A stretch of 64,000 nt of DNA from Pseudomonas sp. CFBP13508 (GCF_005233515.1 NZ_QFZZ01000001.1:401320-465319); one strand, 5' to 3'. Shown: positions 1 through 8,599, numbered from the stretch's first letter. Notes: generated by a model from the sequence alone, not told the origin. Made by a program: numbers and translations.

Positions 1-881
1 CCGACCAGACGCTGCATCAATCGGCGGCGATGCTGCGTGCCATCGCGCTGGCCAAGGCGAGCGGGGCGGCGCTGGATGTGCGGGCCTTTGTTTCGCCGGT
101 GCCGATCACCCATCTGTGGGAGGAAAAAATCGATGACGTGGATGCTCAGCGCTATCAGCGGCGCTACCGGCGCTGGGTGGCCGATGAGCTCGAGCAGCTC
201 AGCAACCAGGGGCTGGACGGCACCGTTGACGTGGTCTTCTCCAGCCATCCGCTGCTGGACATCCTCAAGACCGTCCATGTGCTCAAGCCCGACCTGTTGA
301 TCAAGGACGTGCGACTGGAACCGGCGCTCAAACGCGTGTTCATCACGCCGCTCGATTGCCACCTGCTGCGTGAGTGTCCGATCCCGGTGCATCTGGTCAA
401 TCAGATTCGCTATGCGTTGCCGCATCGTGTCGTGGCAGCCGTGGACCCGTTCGATCCGGATACCCAAATCAGTGGCTTGAACGACGTGATCATACGGTCG
501 GCGAACGCTTTGGCGGTGCAATGCGACGTGCCGTTGCACCTGCTCTGCGCCTACGATTTGTCCGCCGCTTTCAACGGCGATGCACCAATGATCAACGGTG
601 GCTGGAACGAAGATTTGGCCAACGAACTGCGTCAGACACTGCATCAGGCTTTTGTCGCCCTTGCCGATCGCCACGGCGTGCCCCCTGAGCGTCGACACTT
701 CGTCATGGGCCATCCAGTGCAGGTCATCAATGAGTTCGTCGAGCAGTACCTGGCCGACGTGGTGGTGATGGGCACGGTTCATCGCGTGGGCATCGAACGC
801 GTGATCGGCAGCACCACCGAGCGCGCCTTGTATTCGGTGCCGGGGAGCATTCTGGCGGTGAGGAAAGAGCCTGTGCGGTGA
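1..881 (+). CDS. Tandem-domain universal stress protein, 5' end outside window
   Basis: The open frame continues to the left edge, so the true start lies upstream and at least 293 residues are visible. Two UspA folds can be seen. The second ends with the classical nucleotide-binding signature: a GHP turn, then VVVMGTVHR, then GSTTE followed by VPGSILAV. Tandem Usp proteins of this type (UspE-like) act in the cytoplasm in stress and anaerobic survival; in Pseudomonas several belong to the Anr regulon. Its promoter is not in view, so I cannot say whether it has an Anr box like its neighbours. It converges on the binding-protein gene at 923-1828 across a hairpin. Confidence 0.9.
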   Translation, partial: DQTLHQSAAMLRAIALAKASGAALDVRAFVSPVPITHLWEEKIDDVDAQRYQRRYRRWVADELEQLSNQGLDGTVDVVFSSHPLLDILKTVHVLKPDLLIKDVRLEPALKRVFITPLDCHLLRECPIPVHLVNQIRYALPHRVVAAVDPFDPDTQISGLNDVIIRSANALAVQCDVPLHLLCAYDLSAAFNGDAPMINGGWNEDLANELRQTLHQAFVALADRHGVPPERRHFVMGHPVQVINEFVEQYLADVVVMGTVHRVGIERVIGSTTERALYSVPGSILAVRKEPVR

Positions 882-895
882 GCATGATCGCAGCG

Positions 896-925
896 TAGCG
901 AGCCGGCCTGTTCGCTGGCTCGCTA
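896..925. terminator. Hairpin between convergent genes
   Basis: TAGCGAGCC (896-904) is complementary to GGCTCGCTA (917-925) around a 12-nt loop. It lies just after the usp stop and includes the stop codon of the convergent binding-protein gene. No long T tract follows on either strand, so it is a likely but not textbook terminator for both genes. Confidence 0.5.
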
Positions 926-1828
926 GGGTATTGCATAGATCCTGAAGAGCTTTTTGGCGGCACTGCTGGCGCCGCCCAGATGTTTGTCGAATGCCTGTTC
1001 AATTTCGCCGGATCGGTACATGTCACTCAGCGCAGTGTCGACCAGCAGACGAAAGTCCTCATCCTCTCGATCCACTGCCATCGCCGTCGGTGCGTACTCG
1101 AAAATCCGCTCCAGCAGCACCAGGTTGCCCGATGGATAATTTCTGGTCAGCAGATGTTTGAGCAGCATGCGTTCAGCGAAGAAGGCATCGGCTTTGCCAT
1201 TGGCAACCAGATTCAGACCGGCTTCTGCGTTTTCTACGGTGACCAGCGTGGCTACTACACCCAGCAATCGCATCTGCTGTTGTATCCACGTCTCGGTGAC
1301 ACCACCAGCAATGGCGGCATAGGTCTGATTGGCCAGACCACGGTTCACCGTGGCTCGCCATGTTGGCCCGGTATGGGCCACTTTGCCATTCAGCACATTG
1401 AGCAAGGTTTCGGACGCATCCTGGCGCACCACAGCCGAGAGGCCAGCGGTGTAAATCGGCACCGAGTAGCTGACGATCCTGCGCCGCGCCAGCGTGGGTG
1501 GGGTCGGCGTACAAAGAATGTCGATCTTGCCGGAACTGACGGCGTTCATCTCGTCGTTGAGCGAGACCGCTTGGTACTGGATTTTCAACGCCGGCAGATT
1601 CAGATCGATCCTGACCTTGTCGGCTATTTTCAGACAGAGATCGATGGCATAACCGCTGGCTTTATCGGCGTCCTGATCACTGAACGGCATGAAGTCAGGC
1701 ACGTAGCCAAGGATGATCGCTTGACTGGCACGGATGCGCTCCAGCGTGTTGCCATGGGTCACTACCGGTAGCAGCGCAAGGACGCAGGCGAGCAGCAGGT
1801 GGTGGGCTCTGATCAGTTTCACGTTCAT
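923..1828 (-). CDS. Periplasmic solute-binding protein, family 3 (amino-acid type)
   Basis: A 301-residue protein with an N-terminal signal peptide (about residues 1-26, ending near VVTHG) and one SBP_bac_3 domain; the ILGYVPDFMPFS and GYAIDLCLKIAD stretches are typical of the family. Such proteins bind polar amino acids or opines and feed an ABC importer or a sensor. No ABC permease or ATPase gene is adjacent. It starts 49 nt downstream of the PotE-like exchanger gene on the same strand, so the two may be co-transcribed and the ligand may be ornithine, arginine or putrescine (inference). The protein could instead work in signalling. Confidence 0.85.
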   Translation of the reverse strand: MNVKLIRAHHLLLACVLALLPVVTHGNTLERIRASQAIILGYVPDFMPFSDQDADKASGYAIDLCLKIADKVRIDLNLPALKIQYQAVSLNDEMNAVSSGKIDILCTPTPPTLARRRIVSYSVPIYTAGLSAVVRQDASETLLNVLNGKVAHTGPTWRATVNRGLANQTYAAIAGGVTETWIQQQMRLLGVVATLVTVENAEAGLNLVANGKADAFFAERMLLKHLLTRNYPSGNLVLLERIFEYAPTAMAVDREDEDFRLLVDTALSDMYRSGEIEQAFDKHLGGASSAAKKLFRIYAIP

Positions 1829-1877
1829 GCGCGCGGTTCCTCGAATTCAGATATCTGTGCTGTACCGAAGACTTCGA

Positions 1878-3218
1878 TCAAGGGTTATCAGGCCGGGGGC
1901 CGACAGGCGCAGGGGCATCGACAAAACGTTTGGCAAGGAAACCGTAAAGCAGGTAGCCGAACACCAAGACCAGGATGCCGCCGAACACCGCGTCCTTGCC
2001 GCAGGCATACAGCGCATACAACGAATAGGCCACGGCAACCACTAACAGCAGGGTATTGCGCGTGTATACGGCGGCGCTGACTCTGGCTTTGTACATCATC
2101 ACCAGCAGCCCGGTGGCTGCCGTCACATAGGGAATCAGGTTGGTCACCGCCGCGAGGCTGACGAGTTTTCCAAACTGCGCGCTCGCGTTCGGCGAAATGG
2201 TCGACAGCGCCATACAGGTCTGCAGGACGCCGCAGACCAGCATCCCGACGATGGGGGCGTTGCGTGCGCTGACCTTGCAGAAAAACTTTGGAAACATGCC
2301 CTGATCAGCGGTCACTTTGGCAGTTTGCGCCAAGGTGAACTGCCAGCCCAGGAGCGAGCCGACACAGGCCATCACCGCGAGCGCCATGATGATGTTGCCG
2401 ACCAGGGGATTGAACATGTGCGCATAAACGAGCGCGAAAGGCGCTGACGAGTTGGCCAGTTCGGCGTTGGGAATAATGCCCTGAATGACCGTCGTCGATA
2501 GCACATAGACCACCGCTGCGCCCAATGTGCCGAACAGACAGGCCAGCGGTACGGTGCGCTTGGGGTTTTCCACCGCATCTGAGGCCTGGGCTGCCGACTC
2601 CATGCCGAGAAACGCCCAGAGCGTGAGGGGAATCGCTTTGCTGATGGCCTCGGATATCGGTAGCTGATTCGGGTTCCAGGCGGCGATGATCAGCTCCGGT
2701 TTGAACCAGAACCAACCGATGATGCTCAAGCCCGCTACAGGAATGATCACCCCCCACACCGTAACCGCGCCAATCCTGCCGGTGATGCCTGGGCCGCCGA
2801 AATTCGCCACGGTGGTCAGCCAGAGCAGGCCGACCGTTCCAACGAATAAAGGAATGGCGCCGCTTCCCAGCCAGGGCATGAACGACGTCATGTAGCCCAC
2901 TGCCGAAATGGCCACCGCCACGTTGGCGATGGCCAGCGACAGGAAGTACAGGTAAGAGCACAGAAAAAAGCCTGACTTTGCATGCGCCTCTTCGGTGTAG
3001 GCGGATAGCCCGCCTGAGCGCAGGCAGAAGATGCCGCATTGGGAAAAGCAGTACGCGATAGCCATCGAGCCGACAGCGGTGACGATCCATGACAGCAATG
3101 AAACAGCCCCGAGTTGGGCCATGCTCGTCGGCAGCATGATGATGCCTGAGCCCATCATGTTCACCGTCACCAGTGTGGTGAGCCCCATGAGGCTCATTTT
3201 CTTGCTTGAGTCGGCCAT
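1878..3218 (-). CDS. potE: Putrescine/ornithine antiporter-like APC permease
   Basis: A 446-residue inner-membrane protein with about 12 hydrophobic segments. It matches E. coli PotE (439 residues) by eye over its whole length, for example VNMMGSGIIMLPT near the N terminus, SAVGY, VTVWGVIIPV, LWAFLGMES and GSLLGWQFTLAQ. PotE exchanges ornithine for putrescine, or takes up putrescine with protons. In Pseudomonas such exchangers accompany arginine or ornithine fermentation and acid or low-oxygen survival, which fits the Anr-like regulator 1.5 kb away. Only a single TTGAT half-site (around 3386) is seen upstream, so direct Anr control is unproven. Arginine/ornithine exchange is an alternative specificity. 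Confidence 0.85.
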   Translation of the reverse strand: MADSSKKMSLMGLTTLVTVNMMGSGIIMLPTSMAQLGAVSLLSWIVTAVGSMAIAYCFSQCGIFCLRSGGLSAYTEEAHAKSGFFLCSYLYFLSLAIANVAVAISAVGYMTSFMPWLGSGAIPLFVGTVGLLWLTTVANFGGPGITGRIGAVTVWGVIIPVAGLSIIGWFWFKPELIIAAWNPNQLPISEAISKAIPLTLWAFLGMESAAQASDAVENPKRTVPLACLFGTLGAAVVYVLSTTVIQGIIPNAELANSSAPFALVYAHMFNPLVGNIIMALAVMACVGSLLGWQFTLAQTAKVTADQGMFPKFFCKVSARNAPIVGMLVCGVLQTCMALSTISPNASAQFGKLVSLAAVTNLIPYVTAATGLLVMMYKARVSAAVYTRNTLLLVVAVAYSLYALYACGKDAVFGGILVLVFGYLLYGFLAKRFVDAPAPVGPRPDNP

Positions 3219-3441
3219 CGGAGTTCCCTCGATTTGCGCAACGCGTCACCGCTCAGCCATCGAACGCACTGGGAGACAGGCTCAGGCTGCCGACGAAAAC
3301 GGCGACGGACTATCTGAGCAACTGCCTGAAAAGGCTCATGCGCCTGCCCATTCCTTGCGCTGTGAGGGTTGTTCGGGCAGAAGCTTGATCACGTCCCGTC
3401 ACAACCCTAGTCGCGGCAGACGGTGGCATTTCTGACAATTA

Positions 3442-4632
3442 TCAATTAATCCGATTTGCCAGCCGTGACACCCATGGATTGGCACTCAAGCCATGGAGCA
3501 GCACGCTGAGTAAAACGGTACAGGCCGCCACGGCTACCAACGTCCGACCGGTTTGCAGAGGGTAGTCCAAAATCATTATGGCGAAGACGATGCTGGCCAA
3601 ACCTCGCGGGCCGAACCAGCCGATGAACAGGCGGGTTTCGAAATCGAAGCCGGTTCCCGCCAGGCTGACAAGTACCGGCACGATGCGAATCACGGTCAGA
3701 CTGAGCAACGCATACAGCCAGACATCGACCGTGAAACTGCTCCAGACCGAAGGGATCACCAACGCGCCGAACACGACCCAGGTGATGATCGACAGCAGGC
3801 TGGCGAACTCTTCACTGGCCTTGAGCAGGTCATGTTTTTGTTCAGCAAACAGATAGCTGGCGAGCAGCCCGCCGACGAACGCGGCGATAAACCCGCTACC
3901 ACCCAATGTTTGGGCGGTGGCAAAGCAAAGCACAGCCAATCCGGGCAGCGTCAGCTGCGACCACATCGGTGTCTGCCAGTGATGTTTTCCAGAGTAGCGC
4001 TGCATCAGCCAGGCCATGAAAGTCAGGGTGCCGCCGATGAGCGCGCCGATACCGAGCTCCTCGAAAAACAGCTCTATCGCCAGCGAGAGGGGGGACTGCG
4101 TGTGCTCTTCGATCAACAAGGCCAGGAACATCAACAACACCGGAACACAAATGCCGTCGTTGAGCCCGCTTTCCACGTTCAATCCCTCGCGCACGGGCGC
4201 CGCAACCTTGGGATTGCTCACGACAGCCTTGCCCAGCGCTGCGTCTGTGGGGGCCAGAAGGATTGCCAGTAATGCCAACTCGATCAAGGGCGCCTGCGGG
4301 AACAGCCAGATGCCCAGCAGCCAGCCACTCAGCATGGTCAGCGGCAGACCGATCAACAGCAAGCGCAGCGGTAATCCCTCGTGCGCCTTGAGCACCTTGA
4401 GATCAGCATTGGCTGCATCACTGAACAGGACGATCGCCAATGTCAGTTCTGCAAGAATCCTGAGCCCATGACTACCGATCCGAGGTTGCAGAATACCCAG
4501 AAACGCCGGGCCGAGAATCAGCCCCGCCAGCATGAACATCAGTGGTCCATTGAGCAGACGTGACTCGAAGCGCCCGGCAAATATGCTGTAGGTCAGAAGG
4601 AAAGCGGCAAGCAGGGCGAGGTTCTGATACAT
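3442..4632 (-). CDS. NhaP-type cation:proton antiporter (CPA1)
   Basis: A 396-residue inner-membrane protein with 11-12 predicted segments. It carries the CPA1 signature region APTDAALGKAVV with NVESGLNDG, whose Asn-Asp pair lies in the ion-binding core, and a late WFGPRGLASIVFA segment typical of NhaP/NHE proteins. It lacks the long cytoplasmic C-terminal domain (TrkA-C or cNMP) found in larger relatives. Predicted to exchange Na+ or K+ for H+ in pH and salt homeostasis. It lies 71 nt downstream of the Anr paralogue on the same strand and may share its transcript. Confidence 0.88.
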   Translation of the reverse strand: MYQNLALLAAFLLTYSIFAGRFESRLLNGPLMFMLAGLILGPAFLGILQPRIGSHGLRILAELTLAIVLFSDAANADLKVLKAHEGLPLRLLLIGLPLTMLSGWLLGIWLFPQAPLIELALLAILLAPTDAALGKAVVSNPKVAAPVREGLNVESGLNDGICVPVLLMFLALLIEEHTQSPLSLAIELFFEELGIGALIGGTLTFMAWLMQRYSGKHHWQTPMWSQLTLPGLAVLCFATAQTLGGSGFIAAFVGGLLASYLFAEQKHDLLKASEEFASLLSIITWVVFGALVIPSVWSSFTVDVWLYALLSLTVIRIVPVLVSLAGTGFDFETRLFIGWFGPRGLASIVFAIMILDYPLQTGRTLVAVAACTVLLSVLLHGLSANPWVSRLANRIN

Positions 4633-4703
4633 GACCGCTTGCCTGTTGTGATGGCTGCCACAGCCATGGCAGTACGGGCCTTCTCAGGCGAGCTTGGACG
4701 GGC

Positions 4704-5444
4704 TCAATGACTCTGGCGGTTGCAGCCCGACACCATCTGCTTGAGGCCGTCCATGTTGTGGATTCTCACGTCGCGCGCGGTGATTTCCACCAAGCCCTGA
4801 TCGCGCAAGTGGGCAATGCCGCGGCAAATGGTTTCCAGACGCAGCCCAAGGTAGGAGCCGATTTCTTCGCGGCGCATTTTCAGCACGAACTCTTTCGAGG
4901 AATAGCCACGGGAGCTCAGGCGTTGCGAGAGGTTGAGCAGGAAAGCCGCCAGGCGCTCATCGGAGTTCATGTTGCCCATGAGCATCAACATGCTGTGATC
5001 GCGCACGATTTCCCGGCTCAGCAACTTGTTGAGGTTGTGCTGCAGGGAGGGAAGGCTTTGCGCGAGTTTTTCCAGTTGTGCGAAGTGAATCGGACAGACT
5101 TCGCTGTCTTCCAGCGCATACGCAGTACACGCGTGTTGATCGATGCTGATGGCGTCCAGCCCGAGCATTTCGCCGGGAATATGAAAACCGGTCACTTGCT
5201 CGCGCCCATCGACGGAGACCACGCTGGTCTTGAACGAACCTATCCGAACAGCGTACAGCGAGCGCAGCGGGTCCCCGGTCCGGTAGAGCGCGGCACCTTT
5301 CTTCACCTTGTATCGCTGCACGATCAGCGTGTCGAGCCGCTCGACCTCCGCGCCCGTCAAACCGAGCGGCAGGCATAACTCGACCACACTGCAGTTGGAA
5401 CAGGCAGTTTTGAGAATCGGCGGGGGCGAGTGGGCTTCAAGCAT
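4704..5444 (-). CDS. Anr/Fnr-family oxygen-sensing regulator (paralogue)
   Basis: A 246-residue Crp/Fnr protein. Cys15, Cys18, Cys24 and Cys117 match the four [4Fe-4S] ligands of E. coli Fnr, so oxygen sensing is expected. A cyclic-nucleotide-type barrel (about 30-150) is followed by a winged helix (about 165-235). The recognition helix reads ETICR, against ETVSR or ETISR in Anr and Fnr: Glu204 and Arg208 are kept but the serine is Cys207. The divergence from the Anr sequence I remember and the neighbours suggest a second copy rather than the housekeeping anr. The start is placed by GGAGG 10 nt upstream. It diverges from a usp gene that has a perfect Anr box. Confidence 0.88.
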   Translation of the reverse strand: MLEAHSPPPILKTACSNCSVVELCLPLGLTGAEVERLDTLIVQRYKVKKGAALYRTGDPLRSLYAVRIGSFKTSVVSVDGREQVTGFHIPGEMLGLDAISIDQHACTAYALEDSEVCPIHFAQLEKLAQSLPSLQHNLNKLLSREIVRDHSMLMLMGNMNSDERLAAFLLNLSQRLSSRGYSSKEFVLKMRREEIGSYLGLRLETICRGIAHLRDQGLVEITARDVRIHNMDGLKQMVSGCNRQSH

Positions 5445-5605
5445 GGATTAGCAGCCTCCAATGAGTGTGATAAGCATAGAAGTCTTCGCAGCGCACGTGC
5501 CTTTCGTTTGGGGTGTCGGCGTGATTACGGACGAACGGCGGGGAGGGGAATCACAGAGGCGTCGGGCTATTCGCCGCTCTTGTATTGCAGGGTTAATGGG
5601 GAGAC

Positions 5606-5619
5606 TTGATGCATATCAA
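5606..5619 (+). promoter_or_regulatory. Anr/Fnr box before usp
   Basis: TTGATGCATATCAA is a perfect TTGAT-N4-ATCAA dyad. Its centre (5612.5) lies about 41 nt before a start point predicted from a -10-like CAGAAT at 5641-5646, the class II activator position. The usp start codon follows at 5678. The site is also 162 nt upstream of the divergent Anr paralogue and could serve both. Confidence 0.85.
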
Positions 5620-5677
5620 GCGTGGCGGTTGGCAGAGTTGCAGAATCGTCCAATGGCGCTGACTGGAAATACACGTG

Positions 5678-6598
5678 ATGTTCAGGCTCAAACGCATTCT
5701 TTTGATCGCACCCGCCGAAATGACCCGCACCCCGGCGTTTGATCGCGCCCAGGCGCTCGCTCGGGCCAGTGGCGCGTTATTGCACATCGTGGCGTTCGAT
5801 CATGTCCAGTCCCTGGCGTTGGCCGGCCTGATCGACCACGACGCCATGGCGCAAGCGCGTGAAGGCTATTTGCAGATGCATCGCCAGTGGCTGGAGCAGC
5901 AGGCCCGGTTTCAACGTGGCGCTGGCGTGCAAGTCAGCACCGAAGTGGTCTGGGCCAGGGCCACGCCGGCGCATGTACTTGAGTACATCAATGACTTTCA
6001 TGTCGATCTGGTGATCAAGGATGCTCACCATGTTCCAGCGCTCACTCAAACGTTTCATACGCCATTGGACTGGCTATTGGTACGAGATTGTCCCGCCTGC
6101 GTGCATCTGGTCACCGAGGCCGCACATCCGAAACCCTTGAAGATACTGGCGGCCATTGACCTGTCGCATCTCGAGGATCTGACCCAAGGGCTCAACGACC
6201 GGATACTCGGCGTTGCATCGACATTGGCGTCGAAATGCGATGCATCGTTGCACTTGTTGAACGTCGCCAATTGGTCAGTGGTGGGTGATGCGGCGATGAG
6301 CGTGCCGAACTTGAGCCTGGACCACAGCTTGTGCGATGCGATCAACGACACTCAGCAGGAAGCCTTCGATACGCTGGCCGAGCGCTATGGTCTCGATGAA
6401 CAGCACAGCCACATGCTCTCAGGTGTCCCTTACCGGGTGATCGAAGACTTCGCCCGGCAGCACGCGTTCGATCTGCTGGTGCTCGGCATCTGTCACCATC
6501 AAGCGCTGGACGGCTTTATCGGCGGCACGGCCGAATGCCTGATGAACCGGGCTCCATGCAGCTTGTTGATGGTCAAGGCAATGCCTGCCACAGCCTGA
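5678..6598 (+). CDS. Tandem-domain universal stress protein, Anr-box controlled
   Basis: A 306-residue protein with two UspA domains (about 1-145 and 150-300). The first opens with RILLIAPAEMTRTPAFDRAQ. The second ends in DLLVLGICHHQALDGFIGGTAE, where the usual GSTTE is GGTAE, so ATP binding at that site may be altered. The ATG at 5678 is preferred over an overlapping GTG at 5675. Cytoplasmic; the role is survival under oxygen limitation or energy stress, by analogy with Anr-dependent Usps of P. aeruginosa. The perfect Anr box at 5606-5619 supports anaerobic induction. Confidence 0.9.
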   Translation: MFRLKRILLIAPAEMTRTPAFDRAQALARASGALLHIVAFDHVQSLALAGLIDHDAMAQAREGYLQMHRQWLEQQARFQRGAGVQVSTEVVWARATPAHVLEYINDFHVDLVIKDAHHVPALTQTFHTPLDWLLVRDCPACVHLVTEAAHPKPLKILAAIDLSHLEDLTQGLNDRILGVASTLASKCDASLHLLNVANWSVVGDAAMSVPNLSLDHSLCDAINDTQQEAFDTLAERYGLDEQHSHMLSGVPYRVIEDFARQHAFDLLVLGICHHQALDGFIGGTAECLMNRAPCSLLMVKAMPATA

Positions 6599-6642
6599 CC
6601 GGTCATCGCAGCAGTTGATGGTAATCGGTTGGGGGTAATCCA

Positions 6643-6876
6643 TCAGTGACTGCGCCCGCCGTGTGCGTATTGCCATTGTTGCCAGGCGTGCCGATATTTC
6701 TCATCGGCGCGTTTCCTCGCTTCAGTGAACTTGTGCATGGTGTCTGGAGAAAACGGCTCTTCAAGGACGGCATAGGCCCGTTCGCTGAGCCGATCGGCTT
6801 CGTGAAACAGTGCGCCACTGTCATCGATCGCGTCGGGGACATTGGCAGTTGTCATGGCTGGATCATTGATGACCAT
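6643..6876 (-). CDS. Small acidic/basic hypothetical protein, 77 aa
   Basis: No family is recognised. The protein is soluble, with no signal peptide, and mostly helical: an acidic N-terminal half (NVPDAIDDSGALFHEADR) and a charged, Trp/His-rich C terminus (KYRHAWQQWQYAHGGRSH). The ATG at 6876 is chosen because GAGG sits 8 nt upstream; an in-frame ATG 21 nt earlier has no such site. The perfect Anr box at 7042-7055 lies 166 nt upstream, so the gene may be oxygen-regulated. It converges on usp (45-nt gap). Confidence 0.5.
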   Translation of the reverse strand: MVINDPAMTTANVPDAIDDSGALFHEADRLSERAYAVLEEPFSPDTMHKFTEARKRADEKYRHAWQQWQYAHGGRSH

Positions 6877-7298
6877 ATCGTGAACCTCGCAAAGCAAGAA
6901 TGAGGGTGGGTTGCGGACCTGTCACCCTGTGGCCGCATCTGTAACTTTCACGCGTTCGAGCAGCTTGTGACTGTCCCTGATCCGAGATGCGGGCGCAGCC
7001 GAGTCATGACTCTATTTCGATCCAGTTTGTCGTCGCAGCGATTGATCCAGATCAATGTCGCTCGCCAGTTTCATCGCCGCTTTGTCGGTTTTCCAGGCGC
7101 TTGCGCAAGGGTGGTGGACAAGCCTCGATATTCAGGTTTTTCAGGGAGAGGACGCGCACCAGGGGCCTTGCATATGACATTTATCAAGGAAGTCGCCGGG
7201 CTATGGCGCAACCTCGATTGGCGTTGTTGTCTGATTCTTTCGGCCCGGGTCAGCTGCGAGTGACATGAGCGCAGATGTCCATCTCTCTGGAGACAAAC
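6877..7298. other. Intergenic region, 422 nt, with one Anr box
   Basis: No convincing gene. Its one clear signal is the Anr box at 7042-7055, which faces the small hypothetical gene on one side and the usp remnant on the other. Confidence 0.6.
7042..7055. promoter_or_regulatory. Anr/Fnr box between hypothetical gene and usp remnant
   Basis: TTGATCCAGATCAA is a perfect TTGAT-N4-ATCAA dyad. It lies 244 nt before the broken usp and 166 nt before the divergent small gene. No good -10 hexamer sits at the class II position on either side (a weak TAGAGT is at 7009-7014 on the minus strand). Which side it serves is undecided. Confidence 0.75.
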
Positions 7299-7629
7299 AT
7301 GAGCCAATATCAACACTTGTTGCTGATCATCAACCCGGCCCTGCGCCATTCCCCTGGTGAACAACTGGACGGTTTCGGAACTGATGAATGCCCGGCGCAA
7401 GGAACTGCAAGCGCATTACTGCGCTTTGGCGGGGAAATTCGGTGTGACGGCCGAGCACAGGCATAGCAGGGAGGGACATCCCGTGGCGGCGATCAGTGAG
7501 TTTGCCGAAGAGCACGATGTGGACGTGATTGTGATGGGCAGGGTTCAACGTCACGGGCTGGAAAAACTGCTGGGAAGTACCACCGAACATATTCTGTACC
7601 AGGTTCCCTGCAGCGTACTGGCGGTCTAG
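7299..7629 (+). pseudogene. Universal stress protein remnant (internal deletion and frameshift)
   Basis: A good ribosome site (TGGAGACA) precedes ATG 7299, which opens a typical Usp N terminus, MSQYQHLLLIINPALRHS. Around 7350 the frame breaks. In the next frame the sequence resumes as the last 85 or so residues of a tandem Usp: TVSELMNARRKEL, a GHPVAAI turn, VIVMGRVQRHG, GSTTEH and VPCSVLAV up to the stop. Aligned with the Usp at 1-881, roughly 180-190 codons between the two parts are missing. A C-terminal fragment could still be made from the GTG at 7357, but a working Usp is unlikely. Confidence 0.8.
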
Positions 7630-7657
7630 AACGAACAACGGTGCGCCTTGCCGAACA

Positions 7658-7685
7658 GCCCCTTGCCGACTCGTCGACAAGGGGC
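7658..7685. repeat. Strong hairpin after usp remnant
   Basis: GCCCCTTG (7658-7665) pairs with CAAGGGGC (7678-7685), and the inner bases CGAC/GTCG extend the stem. No T tract follows on either strand, so it may be a non-canonical terminator or an mRNA stabiliser. Confidence 0.4.
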
Positions 7686-7784
7686 AGCTGCTCGAAACTT
7701 ACTCGCCTTTGATGGGCTGAGGTGATAACCCTTGCGCTTCTGTTCATGGATAATTTCGAGCGAAACAATCACGAGGCGTTTCCT

Positions 7785-8336
7785 ATGATCCGCGACACCG
7801 CTGTAACCCGTTATGGAAAACTCTCAATCATCCTGCACTGGCTGATGCTGGCGTTGTTCGTCGGGGTGTATGCGTGCGTCGAAATCAAGGGCTACCTGCC
7901 CAAGGGCAGTGAGGGACGCGGCCTGCTGATGGGCCTGCATGGCCTGTTCGGCGCAAGCATCTTCGCGTTAGTGTGGATTCGCCTGATCGGCCGCCTGACC
8001 CCGCGTCCGCCGATCATCCCCAAGCCACCGGCGTGGCAGACCGCAATCGCGCACCTGACACACCTGGCGCTGTATGGATTGATGATTGTCACGCCTGTCC
8101 TGGCCTGGCTGATGCTCGCGGCGGGCGATAAGCCGTTTCCGTACTTCGGCTTCCATGTGCCGGCGCCGGTGGCTATTGACCCGGACTTGGCCAAACAACT
8201 CAAGTACTGGCACGAATGGATTGGCAGTGCCGGCTACTGGCTGATCGGCCTGCACGCGCTGGCGGGGCTGTTCCACCATTACTGGGTGAAGGACAACACG
8301 TTGCAGAGGATGTTGATTGAGCGTGCCCGCTCTTGA
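7785..8336 (+). CDS. Cytochrome b561, di-heme membrane protein
   Basis: A 183-residue Ni,Fe-hydrogenase-cytochrome-b / cytochrome b561 family protein with four membrane helices. Candidate heme-ligand histidines lie in LHWLML (first helix), MGLHGLFG (second), and YWHEW and LHALAGLFHH (last). ATG 7785 is chosen because GAGG lies 8 nt upstream and the product begins at the usual MIRDTAVTRYGKLS; longer in-frame starts add a non-family extension. Expected to pass electrons at the inner membrane, often superoxide to quinone in CybB-type proteins. Its donor is unknown. Confidence 0.9.
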   Translation: MIRDTAVTRYGKLSIILHWLMLALFVGVYACVEIKGYLPKGSEGRGLLMGLHGLFGASIFALVWIRLIGRLTPRPPIIPKPPAWQTAIAHLTHLALYGLMIVTPVLAWLMLAAGDKPFPYFGFHVPAPVAIDPDLAKQLKYWHEWIGSAGYWLIGLHALAGLFHHYWVKDNTLQRMLIERARS

Positions 8337-8463
8337 GGCAAGCATCTTGCGCTGTTCGTCGAAAGTAATGCTCGCCGCAAGCGCATGGCTGCGGTGGAGC
8401 TGAAAATCCGGAACTGCCAGCCCTCGCCGATGCCGAAATAGCATCGACAACGAGGGCAAAGCC

Positions 8464-8592
8464 ATGACTGAAGAAAAAACCGAAGTGCCGCAAGAAGTAC
8501 CGGATCAAACAACCCCGGCGCATTCCACCGAAGAAGAGCGCGAGCGCTTGAAGGACTTCAACAAGGACGGCATCCCGCCGGGCAGTTGCTGA
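8464..8592 (+). CDS. Small hydrophilic hypothetical protein, 42 aa
   Basis: ATG 8464 follows a clear GAGGG ribosome site. The product starts MTEEKTEVPQEVPDQTTP and ends KDGIPPGSC. It is highly charged, has no membrane segment and looks intrinsically disordered. No function is recognised. It ends 7 nt before the convergent MFS gene. The good ribosome site and coding-like composition argue that it is real. Confidence 0.55.
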   Translation: MTEEKTEVPQEVPDQTTPAHSTEEERERLKDFNKDGIPPGSC

Positions 8593-8599
8593 TCAGCGG

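Noticed and set aside
3383..3396. Possible Anr box upstream of the PotE-like gene
   Set aside because: Only one TTGAT half-site is present; the second arm (TCCCG) does not fit.
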